A stretch of DNA of 64,000 nucleotides from Nitrospina sp. Lineage in GTDB: Bacteria > Nitrospinota > Nitrospinia > Nitrospinales > VA-1. Position 1 is the stretch's first letter, and the number at the start of each line of letters is the position of its first letter. Position numbers and translations under genes: made by a program. The notes under the pieces are model-generated. The model saw only the letters and a program-made list of their open reading frames with translations, was not told the origin of the DNA and ran no database searches. Location: the NCBI GenBank assembly GCA_018673915.1, contig JABHBK010000067.1, positions 1 through 64,000 of the forward strand. The letters are read 5' to 3'. This document shows, in pieces, positions 42,012 to 51,758 of the stretch.

Positions 42012-43634
42012 CTATTGCATAGGAAACTCAATGCTAAAAGTCGTTCCTTCACCAAGTGTGCTTTCCACTAATAATCTTGCACCCATTTTTTCTGCAAATC
42101 GTTTGGTGATGGTTAACCCAATTCCGACCCCATCTGTTTTTGAATCGTTGGGTTCCAAACGATAAAAAGGTTCGAAAATAGTTTGGAGCTTGTCCTGAGG
42201 AATTCCTTGGCCCGTGTCGGTGACGGTGATGCGCATTTTTTCATTATCAGATTTTTGATAGTCCAGAATGACGGAACCATTTTCCCGGTTATATTTAATG
42301 GCATTGGTCATCAAGTTTATGAGCATTTGGACCGTCCGTGACGGATCACAGGAAACCATTAAATCGGATTGTTCTACAAACTGGGTCTTTATAATAATAT
42401 TTTGTTCCTCTGCCAAAGCGGTTACAAGAGGGATCACTCTTTCTTTCACTAAGTTGGAAAGGTTGGTTTTTTCAATAGAAAATTTGATTTCCCCAGATTC
42501 AATTTTCGTTAAATCAAGGACTTCATCGATAAGATACAAAAGGTGGTCTCCCGCATTTCGTATATGGGTCACGCTCTGAGCTTGGGTGGGGCTAAGTGGT
42601 TCTGTCGGATTAAGTTCCATTAATTGGGAGAACCCGAGAATTGCATTCATGGGTGTTCGTAATTCATGGCTCATCCTTGCAAGGAATTCTGACTTGGCAT
42701 TGCTTGCCTGTTCAGCCGTTATTTTGGCATGTTGCAAGTCGGCTGTTCTTTCTAATACCTTTTCTTCCAGTTCAGCTTTGATAGTATTTAATTTGCTTAT
42801 CCAGTTATCCTTTTGCTGTATTAGTTTTCTTAATTGTAGATGAGATTTTACCCGCGCCCGGATTTCGGGATAAAGAAAAGGTTTTGTAATATAGTCCGAA
42901 CAACCTAATCTAAATCCTTGTTCGATATCATCGGAATTTTTCTTGGCAGTTATAAATAGAATGGGAATATCGCGAGTGGAGGGATTGGCCTTTATGAGTT
43001 TGCAGGCTTCAAAGCCGTTCATTTCAGGCATCATCACATCCATCAATATAAGATCTGGCAGGGTGCTTGCCGTTAGCTTTACCGCAACTTTTCCATTGGG
43101 GGCCATTGAGAAACTAAAGTCTTCTCCTTCTAAAGAGCGCCTGAGAACATCAATATTAACATGGTTATCATCAACCAGAAGTAACTTCATCCCGGAAATT
43201 TTTAATTCGTCTTCCGCCACTCCCATTTTGTCCGATTTTGCCACAAGAATCTGAGTTTTAACTCTGGAGCAAACCTCATCGATATTAAAGGGTTTGCAAA
43301 TATACTCTATACATCCCGCCTGGAACCCTGCTTCAACATCTTTTGGCTCTGTCTTCGCGGTTATGAATATAATGGGAATATCTTTGGAGTTCTCGTTTTC
43401 TTTGATGGATTTGCAAACTTCAATGCCATCAATTCCAGGCATCATAATGTCCAACAGGATCAGGTCGGGAGGGTCTTTCTTTACTCTATCCAAGGCCAAT
43501 TGGCCATTTGTGACGACGGATACATTATAGTGTTCGGATTTGAGGGCTTTAATTAAGACGTCAACATTAACTATATTGTCTTCGACAATAAGAATCTTTG
43601 GCCAAACTAATTTTTGTTCTTCATTAGAGTTCAT
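42012..43634 (-). CDS. Histidine kinase with two N-terminal receiver domains
   Basis: A 540-residue soluble protein of order REC (about 12-130), REC (about 148-265), coiled coil, HisKA and HATPase. Phospho-acceptor Asp residues are in LILLDIMMPGIDG and LILMDVMMPEMNG, and the acceptor His is in FLARMSHELRTPMNAILGFS. The ATPase has MLINLMTNAIKYNREN, VTDTGQGIP and GVGIGLTITKRFAEKMG. There is no sensor or membrane segment, so it probably takes input by phosphorylation of its REC domains from other kinases. No DNA-binding partner is adjacent. Confidence 0.92.
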   Translation of the reverse strand: MNSNEEQKLVWPKILIVEDNIVNVDVLIKALKSEHYNVSVVTNGQLALDRVKKDPPDLILLDIMMPGIDGIEVCKSIKENENSKDIPIIFITAKTEPKDVEAGFQAGCIEYICKPFNIDEVCSRVKTQILVAKSDKMGVAEDELKISGMKLLLVDDNHVNIDVLRRSLEGEDFSFSMAPNGKVAVKLTASTLPDLILMDVMMPEMNGFEACKLIKANPSTRDIPILFITAKKNSDDIEQGFRLGCSDYITKPFLYPEIRARVKSHLQLRKLIQQKDNWISKLNTIKAELEEKVLERTADLQHAKITAEQASNAKSEFLARMSHELRTPMNAILGFSQLMELNPTEPLSPTQAQSVTHIRNAGDHLLYLIDEVLDLTKIESGEIKFSIEKTNLSNLVKERVIPLVTALAEEQNIIIKTQFVEQSDLMVSCDPSRTVQMLINLMTNAIKYNRENGSVILDYQKSDNEKMRITVTDTGQGIPQDKLQTIFEPFYRLEPNDSKTDGVGIGLTITKRFAEKMGARLLVESTLGEGTTFSIEFPMQ

Positions 43635-44019
43635 TATTTTCCGTTGGCAGCTATTTTTCTATAAAAGCAATAAGTATTTTAGACTGGGTTAAGTTTATTT
43701 TAAAATTTATTCGATTAAGGTTTGATACTTTAGTTTTCGGATCGTTTGGGTTTTGATCCGTTAACTTAAAGTTCCCTTTATCAATGACCTTCAATTAGCA
43801 ATATAAGTACCAAATATATACTTGAATGTGGGGTTAGAGAGTAAGCGAGTTAGGAAGACTATATTAAACAGATGTTTTTAAACATAGTATTCCAAGATGG
43901 GTAAATCGAATTGAATGAGAAAACCCGCTAGGATGCTTAGGGGTATATAAAGTGAGAAAATATTTTTACATCAGATAGATTAGCTGAGTAAAATTATGTT
44001 TGCACAGGTGGAGTTTTAC
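43635..44019. other. Intergenic stretch with no gene
   Basis: This 385-bp AT-rich stretch lies between the start of the double-receiver kinase gene and the end of the acetolactate decarboxylase-like gene. I see only a short inverted repeat (AAGTA 43805-43809 with TACTT 43819-43823) and no convincing small ORF or terminator. The kinase promoter should lie within it. Confidence 0.5.
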
Positions 44020-44844
44020 TTATAGGAGGGGTTTGACGGGTAAAAGGGCTTTGTCCAGATCTTTGATGCGGATGTTGATGTCTTTTATGGGGTAGACAGT
44101 AACTCTAGTGCTGGAAGTGGAAAAAGCCTCATTGATATGTCCACCGCGTTTTTCGTTTATCTCATATCCATGTATATGCAGAGGATGCCCCGGTACAGAC
44201 AAGACCTGCTGTATAGTGGGATTAATGCCGTACAAACCCTGCATGCTCCAGTCACCTGTCTGGTATTCAATAAACTTGAAATTGTCCTTAAGAGAATATC
44301 CCTCGCTCAATTCCAGTCCACCGATGGGGATGTAGCATGCGGCGGTAGATTTGACTTCATCTAATTTTCCGTGCACATGTATTGCCGCTAGGCCTAAGTT
44401 TTCTAAAAGAAATTTGTTTTCTATCCATTTGTGGATATTTTCTCCGGCTGACAAACTGTATTCCTGAGATTCTTTTGGATCACACATGGCAATGGCCATG
44501 AAGGGGAATTGAGGGAGGGCATCTTCTGGGCCGATCACAGGACTCTTTAAATTCTCTTCATGATCAGGGTGTTCGTGATTAAGATTGATCAGTTTTCCAT
44601 TGTTCTCCGGGTCAGCCCACAGAAACTCTGGACTTCCCGCAATGCCTTCGACAATTGCTTCTCCATTACGTTTGTACCAGTTGGTGGTTCCCAAACCGAT
44701 CACGGGCCACTCTTTGTCAAAATGTGAGGTTTCTTGAACTAATTCTTCAATTTTTGAGAAATGAAAAAAATCTCCTTTCAACAATCGTTCAATGGTGTTG
44801 AAGGCAAGGATGATGGATCGCTTGTCACTGACTATTTGGACCAT
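44020..44844 (-). CDS. Alpha-acetolactate decarboxylase family protein
   Basis: A 274-residue cytoplasmic protein. The N-terminal LLKGDFFHFSKIEELVQ and VIGLGTTNW match the start of AlsD-type decarboxylases (GDF...EL...GLGT). The C-terminal PGHPLHIHGYEINEKRGGHI carries the HxH plus GGH zinc ligands of that family. AlsD converts acetolactate to acetoin. It is only 2 bp from the agmatine deiminase gene, an unusual neighbour, so it may have another substrate. Overall similarity is partial, and the middle part (NLNHEHPDHEEN) seems an insert. Confidence 0.6.
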   Translation of the reverse strand: MVQIVSDKRSIILAFNTIERLLKGDFFHFSKIEELVQETSHFDKEWPVIGLGTTNWYKRNGEAIVEGIAGSPEFLWADPENNGKLINLNHEHPDHEENLKSPVIGPEDALPQFPFMAIAMCDPKESQEYSLSAGENIHKWIENKFLLENLGLAAIHVHGKLDEVKSTAACYIPIGGLELSEGYSLKDNFKFIEYQTGDWSMQGLYGINPTIQQVLSVPGHPLHIHGYEINEKRGGHINEAFSTSSTRVTVYPIKDINIRIKDLDKALLPVKPLL

Positions 44845-44846
44845 GA

Positions 44847-45929
44847 TTAACCTTTAGATGGGTCGGCCTCTATAGAGGTCGACGAGTAAGTATCTTGGGG
44901 TTGTTGTTGAGTGAGGCAATGGATACCCCCCAGTCCCCAGATAAGAGTTTTGCAGGGAATAGATATGATATTTCGTTTAGGAAATAAAGATGAAATAATA
45001 TCCAGAGCCTTCTCGTCATTAGAGTGTTCATATATGGGTACAAGTACTGCGTTGTTAGTAATATAGAAGTTTGCATAACTGGCAGGAAGACGTTCATTTT
45101 CGGAACCTACATAGCCCGGCATGGGCAGAGGAATAATCTTGAGTGGATTTCCATCCTGATCTTTAGCTGCTTGCAAGCGCTCATAGTTTTGTTGTAGTCC
45201 CAGAAAATTCACATCTCTTTCATTTTCTTCTAAAGAACAAGCAATGGTAGTAGGGTTTACAAAGCGGGCTAGATTGTCGATATGTCCATCGGTGTCATCG
45301 CCTTCTAAATCCCCACTCAACCAAATGATTTTTGATACCCCCAGATAATTTTTTAAGAATTCTTCCATACGTTCCCGACGTATGCCGTCATTACGATTGG
45401 GATTTAGAATACACGAGTCGGTGGTGAGGCAGGTTCCACGACCATTTACCTCTATCGCTCCCCCTTCCAAAACGATTTCTGGTTTGAACTTCGGAAAATC
45501 CATCTGTTCAGCAATGATGCTGGTTACTAGATCATCGAGCTCCCATTTATATTTTCGTCCCCAGGAATCAAAGTCCCAATCGTTTATAGCTATCTCCCTG
45601 CAATCTTCTGTATCTCGAACCAGAAAATTTGGGCCGTAGTCTCGGATCCATGAATCATTAGTGGGAATGTCATACAAGAATACCTGACTCATATTCACGC
45701 CGCTGGACAGGAGTTTGGTTTTAATGTCTTCCTCCACAGATTTATCCTGAACCAGGATATGGGCCTGTTCCCCTTGCGTGATGGCTAGGATGATTTGAAG
45801 GTAGTCAGACTCAACTTGTTCCATATTTTGGCCGGGCCAGGTTTCCGGATTGTGAGGCCAAGTCAGCCAGGTACTTGTGTGAGGCTCCCATTCTGCTGGC
45901 ATACGATAGTTGTGAGGAATATCATTCAT
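44847..45929 (-). CDS. aguA: Agmatine deiminase
   Basis: Hydrolyses agmatine to N-carbamoylputrescine and ammonia in putrescine synthesis. The 360-residue PPAD-family product has NYRMPAEWEPHTSTWLTWP at the start, NDSWIRDYGPNFLV, LEGGAIEVNGRGTCLTT, DTDGHIDNLARF, and the catalytic Cys near the C-terminus in WGLGGIHCLTQQQP. I use ATG 45929 (MNDIPHNYRMP) rather than the open start at 45968, because it leaves an 8-nt overlap with the amidase gene. It forms an operon with the downstream-acting amidase gene and the AlsD-like gene. Confidence 0.95.
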   Translation of the reverse strand: MNDIPHNYRMPAEWEPHTSTWLTWPHNPETWPGQNMEQVESDYLQIILAITQGEQAHILVQDKSVEEDIKTKLLSSGVNMSQVFLYDIPTNDSWIRDYGPNFLVRDTEDCREIAINDWDFDSWGRKYKWELDDLVTSIIAEQMDFPKFKPEIVLEGGAIEVNGRGTCLTTDSCILNPNRNDGIRRERMEEFLKNYLGVSKIIWLSGDLEGDDTDGHIDNLARFVNPTTIACSLEENERDVNFLGLQQNYERLQAAKDQDGNPLKIIPLPMPGYVGSENERLPASYANFYITNNAVLVPIYEHSNDEKALDIISSLFPKRNIISIPCKTLIWGLGGIHCLTQQQPQDTYSSTSIEADPSKG

Positions 45930-46809
45930 CGGTATCAATATATAATTTAGAGATATCCTGATAGGCATCGACCCTTCGGTCTCTTAAGAAGGGCCAATTT
46001 TGCCGTGTTGATTCAATTTCTGGCAGGGAACATTGAGCAATAACGATCTGTGGATCATTTTCAGCTTGTCCAATAACGGTTCCAAAAGGATTGCAGATAA
46101 AGGATCGCCCCCAGAATGTCAGAGCTTTTTCCCTGCCAACTCGGTTCGCTGAGCCTAAAAATACACCATTTGAAATGGCGTGAGATTTTTGTATTGTTTC
46201 CCATGCGGCGATCTGTTGCCTGGATTCTTCTGCATCTTCATCCTGATAGCCGATAGCAGTTGGGTAGAATAAAAACTGTGCTCCAGAGAGGGCGGTTAAC
46301 CGCGCAGCTTCCGGGAACCACTGGTCCCAGCATATGAGGACTCCAACCCTTCCGTAACGGGTGGCAAAGCTTTTGAACCCGGTATCTCCAGGCGTGAAAT
46401 AAAATTTCTCAAAAAAACAGGGATCATCAGGAATATGCATTTTACGATAGGTTCCTGCAATGCTTCCATCTGCATCGATTACAAGGGCGGTATTATGATA
46501 AATCCCCTGTGCCCGTTTTTCAAAAACAGGAACAATCAATACAATTTCCAGTTCTTTCGCCAAATTTGAAAGTGTTATACTCGTTGGGCTTGGTAAGGAT
46601 TCCGCCAAAGAAAAATTTTGTGCATCTTCAGTCTGGCAAAAGTAGGGGGTTAAGAAAAGTTCGGGCAGACAAATTATTTGTGCCCCTTTTTTTGATGCGG
46701 TTCGAATCGAATCTATTGCACTTTTTAAATTGTTGTTCGCATCGGAGGAACAGGCCATTTGAATGAGGCCCACCGATATAGTTGATAAGTCAATTTCATT
46801 ATTTTTCAT
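45922..46809 (-). CDS. aguB: N-carbamoylputrescine amidase
   Basis: Nitrilase-superfamily enzyme that hydrolyses N-carbamoylputrescine to putrescine, CO2 and ammonia. The 295-residue product shows the Glu-Lys-Cys triad: Glu in CLPELFLTPYF, Lys in TYRKMHIPDDPCF, and Cys in GVLICWDQWFPEAARL. EKFYFTPGD and the LSGAQFLFYPTAIG segment are typical of AguB. It is transcribed first, with aguA overlapping by 8 nt and the AlsD-like gene third. With agmatine from arginine decarboxylation this gives polyamines; that decarboxylase is not in the window. Confidence 0.94.
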   Translation of the reverse strand: MKNNEIDLSTISVGLIQMACSSDANNNLKSAIDSIRTASKKGAQIICLPELFLTPYFCQTEDAQNFSLAESLPSPTSITLSNLAKELEIVLIVPVFEKRAQGIYHNTALVIDADGSIAGTYRKMHIPDDPCFFEKFYFTPGDTGFKSFATRYGRVGVLICWDQWFPEAARLTALSGAQFLFYPTAIGYQDEDAEESRQQIAAWETIQKSHAISNGVFLGSANRVGREKALTFWGRSFICNPFGTVIGQAENDPQIVIAQCSLPEIESTRQNWPFLRDRRVDAYQDISKLYIDTDE

Positions 46810-46936
46810 GAATGCTCAATTAGATAATAGTAATTTCGACCCACGGAATTTGGTATAATAAGATATTATAACATGATAGCGGTTTTCCTCCCTGCCTCCG
46901 CTTTAAAATTAATACCTCTACTATTGATGGTTAGCT

Positions 46937-47314
46937 ATGTGGATCAAGCGAGAATTTAGAGATTACTATAAGCCAAAATTAAGGCGAGAGTTGAAGAGGG
47001 ACCCGAGTCCAAAAGAAATGGATGAGCGTTTCGAGGAAATTTATAGTCAGGTGAACTGTGTCCTGTTGGCAGGAGTATTGGAAGGGGTCGCCATCTATTT
47101 TTATGAGATCGCAAAAATTACTAAAGAGGAATTGGATGGTTTCAGAGACCGACCTGAAGAATATCTCTTTGAACGTTTTGGCGGGGGGAATTTCAAGCTA
47201 AACTTTTATGAAGGTCCTTCTTTTATTGTTTGTGTCAACTTTAAACCCAAGGGTGAACCCAAGTGGGTTCCTCTGCTCCCCGAAAAAGTAGGTTCGAATC
47301 CTAAACCTGCCTGA
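46937..47314 (+). CDS. Small uncharacterised protein before mfd
   Basis: A 125-residue protein that I do not recognise. The N-terminus is basic (MWIKREFRDYYKPKLRREL), followed by a predicted helix with hydrophobic residues (VNCVLLAGVLEGVAIYFYEI), then mixed segments and a C-terminal KPKGEPKWVPLLPEKVG. It has no clear membrane anchor or catalytic motif. It lies 27 bp before mfd and may be co-transcribed. A 127-bp gap separates it from divergent aguB. Confidence 0.6.
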   Translation: MWIKREFRDYYKPKLRRELKRDPSPKEMDERFEEIYSQVNCVLLAGVLEGVAIYFYEIAKITKEELDGFRDRPEEYLFERFGGGNFKLNFYEGPSFIVCVNFKPKGEPKWVPLLPEKVGSNPKPA

Positions 47315-47341
47315 TCCATTCTGAATCATTGAGTTTTAAAT

Positions 47342-50300
47342 ATGACGGTGATAGACCCTTCTATTGATTGTGTAGATTTTTCAGCCCAGGCCCGACTGGT
47401 TCATAAATGGACGGAAGAGTCAGGCCAACATGTTGTTGTCGAAGGCTTGAGAGGTTCCTCGCGCGCCTTTTTTCTGGCGAAGCTGATTAAAGCACAAAAA
47501 CGCCCGGTGGTTATTTTTACCGCAGATCAAAACCGGGGCGAAGCTTTGCTGGAAGATCTCAAGTACTTTTTCCGTCATGAAAAAATTAAAATTAACCCGT
47601 GCTTTTTCCCTGCTTGGGAACTTCTTCCCTATGAACCGCTTTCTCCATTAAACGAGATATCTGGCGAAAGGCTGGATATTCTTAACCGGCTTCGAACGGA
47701 AGAGCCTCTGGTTCTGGTTGTGCCGTTGGAAGCAGGCTTGCAAAAGGTAATGCCTCGTTTGGTGCTTGAGAAACTGATTCTCCCGGTAAAACGTGGGATG
47801 AGTTTGGATCGGGAGTTTTTGGAGGCGTGCCTTTCAGAAAATGGTTTTACACGTTCCGCACTGGTGGAAAGCAGAGGAGAGTTTAGCGTTCGTGGTGATA
47901 TTGTGGATTTTTTTCAACCAGGAGGAATGAATCCATTACGAGTCGAATTTTTTGGTGACGAAGTAGAGTCCATTCGCGAATTTGATGCTTTATCTCAGGT
48001 CTCTTTCAATGAACTGGAAGCGGTGAATATTCTTCCTGTAAGAGAGCTTTGTCTGAGCGATGCTGAAAAGAAACAGGGAATAGAGGCCCTCAAAGACTTT
48101 GCCGAAAAAAATGCCTGCGACCGTCTTGCTCTTAAGGAACTTTTGGAAAAAATTGAGCATCTCGGGGTGTTTTCAGGAATGGAATACCTGGCCCCTTTTT
48201 TCTACGCCAATTGCGAATCACTTTTTGATTATTTACAACCAGACTCTCTGATTGTGCTTGAAGAGGAAGACCAACTTCAGGTTAAATCTGAGCAGTTTCA
48301 AGACCTCATAGATACTGAATATCAATCGGTATTGGAAAATGGCGAAGTCGCTGCTCTTCCTGAGGACCTGTATTTAACTCAGGATGAGTTTAAAAAACAT
48401 GTGTCAGGGTTCAAGGGCTGTGTTTCCTTGAACACCTTGAAGGTATCAGGAGATGAAGCGGGCCGGACCCTGACTCTGGAAGTGAAACCTATTCCTGCGT
48501 TGGCAGGAGTGTTTGAAGCCTTTAGTGAGCATGTTATTAAATGGCAGAAGGATGAAAATAAAGTGGTGGTGGTTGCCCCCACCAAGGGCCAGGTCCGCCG
48601 TATTCATGAGTTACTCTATGATTGGGGGCTGGAAATAGATGTGGACCTTGGAAGAGTTAGTGAAGGTTTCCAATTAGCATCCTCTCGCCAGGTTTTCATT
48701 GCAGAGCATGAAATTTTTGGGGTCACCCACAAACACAGGCATCGTAGAAAGCCTCGGTCGCAAGCTTTTCAAAGAGGACTAAAGGATTTAAAAGAAGGTG
48801 ATTTTCTGGTGCATATTGATTATGGCATCGGTTTGTATCAGAGAACCAAAGAACTCCAAACCGGGGTAGGAGGCGGAGAATTTTTGGAAATCCTCTATGC
48901 CGATGACGAAAAACTTTACCTGCCTATGGAGGCGCTTGGGCTAGTTCAAAAATTTGTAGGGTCAACAGAAGCTCCACCTCCATTGAGTAAAATGGGGGGA
49001 GCCGCTTGGAAACGCCAAAAGAAAAAAGTTAAAGAAGCGATTCAGGAAATGGCAGGGGATCTGCTGAAACTTTATGCTTCTCGGGAATTAACAAAAGGGC
49101 ACTCCTTTTCTCATAATACTATTTTAATGCGGGAATTTGCGGACGCGTTCGAATACGAAGAGACCGAAGATCAATTGAAAGCTATTGAGGAGGTTGAAGC
49201 TGATTTGGAAAAAGATAAGCCCACCGATCGATTGATTTGCGGGGATGTGGGCTATGGGAAAACGGAGGTTGCTATGAGAGCGGCTTTCAAGGTTGTTCTG
49301 GATAAAAAACAGGTGGCCGTACTTGTACCCACTACTATTCTCGCTCAACAGCATTTACAGACTTTTCGGGAACGTTTCCATGAGTACCCGGTAAATATTG
49401 ATATGGTTAACCGGTTTCGCACCCCTCGAGAGCAAAAAGAGACTCTGGCTCAACTGAAAAAAGGTAATGTTGATATTATTATTGGAACACATCGATTATT
49501 GTCAAAGGATGTTGAATTTGCCTCATTGGGTTTGATTGTCATTGATGAGGAACAACGTTTTGGCGTCAAGCATAAGGAGAAGCTGAAGAAGCTTAGAAAC
49601 TCGGTTGATATCCTCACTCTTACCGCAACGCCTATACCCCGGACACTCCATTTTTCCCTGATGGGAGTGCGGGATTTAAGCGTTATTGAAACACCACCCG
49701 TTGACCGCCTTGCGGTAAAAACCTTTATTCGAAAGTTTGATGAAAAAGTGATCCGTGAGGCAATTATGCGGGAAATTGATCGGGGGGGGCAGGTGTTTTT
49801 TGTCCATAATAAAATTCATAGCATACACTCCATTGGAGAAATGATTCGGAAAGTAGTTCCCGATGTGAAAATAGCCATTGCCCATGGCCAATTACCGGAG
49901 CACCAATTAGAAGGTGTAATGAAAAAATTCATGGATAAAGAAGTAGATCTTTTGCTTTGTACGTCCATCATTGAATCCGGGCTCGATATTCCTTCTGCCA
50001 ATACCATAATAATTAATCGTGCTGACCAATTTGGATTGGCTCAACTTTACCAATTGCGTGGAAGGGTGGGGCGGTACAAACACCAGGCTTATGCCTATAT
50101 GCTGATACCGGGTACAGGTGGTTTGAAAGACGAAGCCCGCAAACGTCTCGGTGCGATTGAGGAAATGAGCGAGCTTGGAGCAGGATTCCAGCTCTCGGCC
50201 CGGGATATGGAAATCCGCGGAGTGGGTAATATGCTCGGACATAATCAATCTGGACATATCGCATCAGTAGGGTTTGACCTTTATTGTAAGCTGGTCGAGG

Positions 50301-50806
50301 ATATGGTTAAAGATATCCGTGGCAAAAAAACCGACACCCGTATTGAGACAGAACTGGATTTGATGGTTAAAGGCTTCATTCCCAAAGATTATGTTTCTGA
50401 TTTGAACCAGCGTCTGGATTTTTATCGGAGGATACAGGTAGCCAGTGAGCATGAGGAAGCCATGGCGGTAGCAAGTGAACTGGCCGATAGATATGGCCCA
50501 CATCCTGAACCGGTTGCAAAACTCCTGGCACTTTTAGAAATACGTATTCTTTGTCAGAAAATCCATGTTTCAAAAGCCGAGCTAAAACACAGTGATGTCT
50601 TCTTGCATCTTTTACCGTCAACATCTATCAACCCGCAAACATTAACTTCTTTATTCGATGATCGATTAAGCATGGAGTCGGAATATAAGGTTAAAATTCG
50701 CTTGGATCGCAAAGGATGGAAAAAGGACTTGCAACTTATAGAAAATTATCTGGAAAGATTGGCGAATTCTTTGCGTCCCGCTAAGGAAGGAGCGTTAAGT
50801 GATTAA
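47342..50806 (+). CDS. mfd: Transcription-repair coupling factor Mfd
   Basis: DNA translocase that removes RNA polymerase stalled at lesions and recruits UvrA. The 1154-residue product has the UvrB-homology module (about 1-280, FPAWELLPYEPLSP, RGDIVDFFQPGGMNPLRVEFF), the RNA polymerase-interaction CarD-like domain (about 495-560, GDFLVHIDYGIGLYQ), and a RecG-like motor with Walker A ICGDVGYGKTEVAMRAA, DEEQRFGVKHKE, TATPIPRTLHFSLMG and the TRG-like segment QLRGRVGRYKHQAYAYML. The C-terminal D7 domain is present. It overlaps the next gene by 8 nt. Confidence 0.97.
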   Translation: MTVIDPSIDCVDFSAQARLVHKWTEESGQHVVVEGLRGSSRAFFLAKLIKAQKRPVVIFTADQNRGEALLEDLKYFFRHEKIKINPCFFPAWELLPYEPLSPLNEISGERLDILNRLRTEEPLVLVVPLEAGLQKVMPRLVLEKLILPVKRGMSLDREFLEACLSENGFTRSALVESRGEFSVRGDIVDFFQPGGMNPLRVEFFGDEVESIREFDALSQVSFNELEAVNILPVRELCLSDAEKKQGIEALKDFAEKNACDRLALKELLEKIEHLGVFSGMEYLAPFFYANCESLFDYLQPDSLIVLEEEDQLQVKSEQFQDLIDTEYQSVLENGEVAALPEDLYLTQDEFKKHVSGFKGCVSLNTLKVSGDEAGRTLTLEVKPIPALAGVFEAFSEHVIKWQKDENKVVVVAPTKGQVRRIHELLYDWGLEIDVDLGRVSEGFQLASSRQVFIAEHEIFGVTHKHRHRRKPRSQAFQRGLKDLKEGDFLVHIDYGIGLYQRTKELQTGVGGGEFLEILYADDEKLYLPMEALGLVQKFVGSTEAPPPLSKMGGAAWKRQKKKVKEAIQEMAGDLLKLYASRELTKGHSFSHNTILMREFADAFEYEETEDQLKAIEEVEADLEKDKPTDRLICGDVGYGKTEVAMRAAFKVVLDKKQVAVLVPTTILAQQHLQTFRERFHEYPVNIDMVNRFRTPREQKETLAQLKKGNVDIIIGTHRLLSKDVEFASLGLIVIDEEQRFGVKHKEKLKKLRNSVDILTLTATPIPRTLHFSLMGVRDLSVIETPPVDRLAVKTFIRKFDEKVIREAIMREIDRGGQVFFVHNKIHSIHSIGEMIRKVVPDVKIAIAHGQLPEHQLEGVMKKFMDKEVDLLLCTSIIESGLDIPSANTIIINRADQFGLAQLYQLRGRVGRYKHQAYAYMLIPGTGGLKDEARKRLGAIEEMSELGAGFQLSARDMEIRGVGNMLGHNQSGHIASVGFDLYCKLVEDMVKDIRGKKTDTRIETELDLMVKGFIPKDYVSDLNQRLDFYRRIQVASEHEEAMAVASELADRYGPHPEPVAKLLALLEIRILCQKIHVSKAELKHSDVFLHLLPSTSINPQTLTSLFDDRLSMESEYKVKIRLDRKGWKKDLQLIENYLERLANSLRPAKEGALSD

Positions 50807-51758
50807 TTGGTTTAAAGGAATTGCTTTGGGATTGAGCCTTTGTTTGATTTCTTGCTCAAATGGTTCCTCTTCTTCTGAAGAATTGCATGGAAATGATGCC
50901 ATCGTAATTATCAATCATGAAGAAATTTCTTTGGAACAGTTTAAAACTGAATTTAAATTGCAAAAGAAGAAATTTCGAGTGCATGGTTCCAAAGAAACGA
51001 CATCGGAAGAAATGGCTTGGCTCAAAAATAGAGTTTTAGAACAAATTATTCATAACAGCCTATTAAGTCAAGAAGTCAAAAGGAATGGAATCGGGGTCAG
51101 TCAGGAAGAGTTGAATGAAGCATTATTAAAGACGAAATCTGGTTATTCAGAGGATTCATTTCAAAAGCAATTGGCATTCGAAGGTCTAACCTATAAAGAA
51201 TGGGAAAACTCCATAGAAAACAACTTGCTAATAAATAAATTGATTAGCAATTTGGTCAATAGTAAAGTGTCTGTAAGTGATTCTGAAATGCGTCGTTACT
51301 TTGAAAATAATGAATCCAAATTTCATAAGAGCGAACAGGTAAAAGCCCTACATATTATGGTTGAGACGGAAGAGGAAATCCGTACGATTCAAAAAGAACT
51401 GCAATCGAAGCAAAAAGACTTCTCTGCACTTGCTAGAGAATTTTCTTTGGGGCCGGAAGGTGTTCGGGGTGGTGATTTGGGATATTTTGAGGCGGGTCAG
51501 ATGCCTGAAGAATTTGATAATGTTTTTAAGCTGAAAATCAACGGAGTCAGCGACATTATTAGGACTCCTTATGGTTTCCATCTTTTTAAGGTCGAAGATA
51601 AAGTTGAAGAAAGAAAAATGAGTTTTGAAGAATCTAAAAAACAGGTTGAAAAGATTTTACTTGAAGAACTTCAAGGTTCAGCGTTCCAAAAGTGGTTGGT
51701 TCAGCTAAAAGAAAAGTCCGAAATTGAGATAAAATATGATTTGTTTGAGAAGATTTAA
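50799..51758 (+). CDS. Parvulin-type peptidyl-prolyl isomerase lipoprotein
   Basis: Periplasmic or outer-membrane-attached PpiC/SurA-like chaperone. The 319-residue product begins with a lipoprotein signal (lipobox LISC at about residues 16-19, with SNGSSSSEE after it). Residues of about 30-170 form a SurA_N-like helical domain, and one parvulin domain spans about 178-275 (VKALHIMVETEEEIR, LAREFSLGPEGVRGGDLGYF, GVSDIIRTPYGFHLFKV). The start is GTG 50799 with GGAAGGAG upstream, overlapping mfd by 8 nt. It overlaps the surA gene by 23 nt, giving the common mfd-ppiC-surA order. Confidence 0.93.
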   Translation: MINWFKGIALGLSLCLISCSNGSSSSEELHGNDAIVIINHEEISLEQFKTEFKLQKKKFRVHGSKETTSEEMAWLKNRVLEQIIHNSLLSQEVKRNGIGVSQEELNEALLKTKSGYSEDSFQKQLAFEGLTYKEWENSIENNLLINKLISNLVNSKVSVSDSEMRRYFENNESKFHKSEQVKALHIMVETEEEIRTIQKELQSKQKDFSALAREFSLGPEGVRGGDLGYFEAGQMPEEFDNVFKLKINGVSDIIRTPYGFHLFKVEDKVEERKMSFEESKKQVEKILLEELQGSAFQKWLVQLKEKSEIEIKYDLFEKI

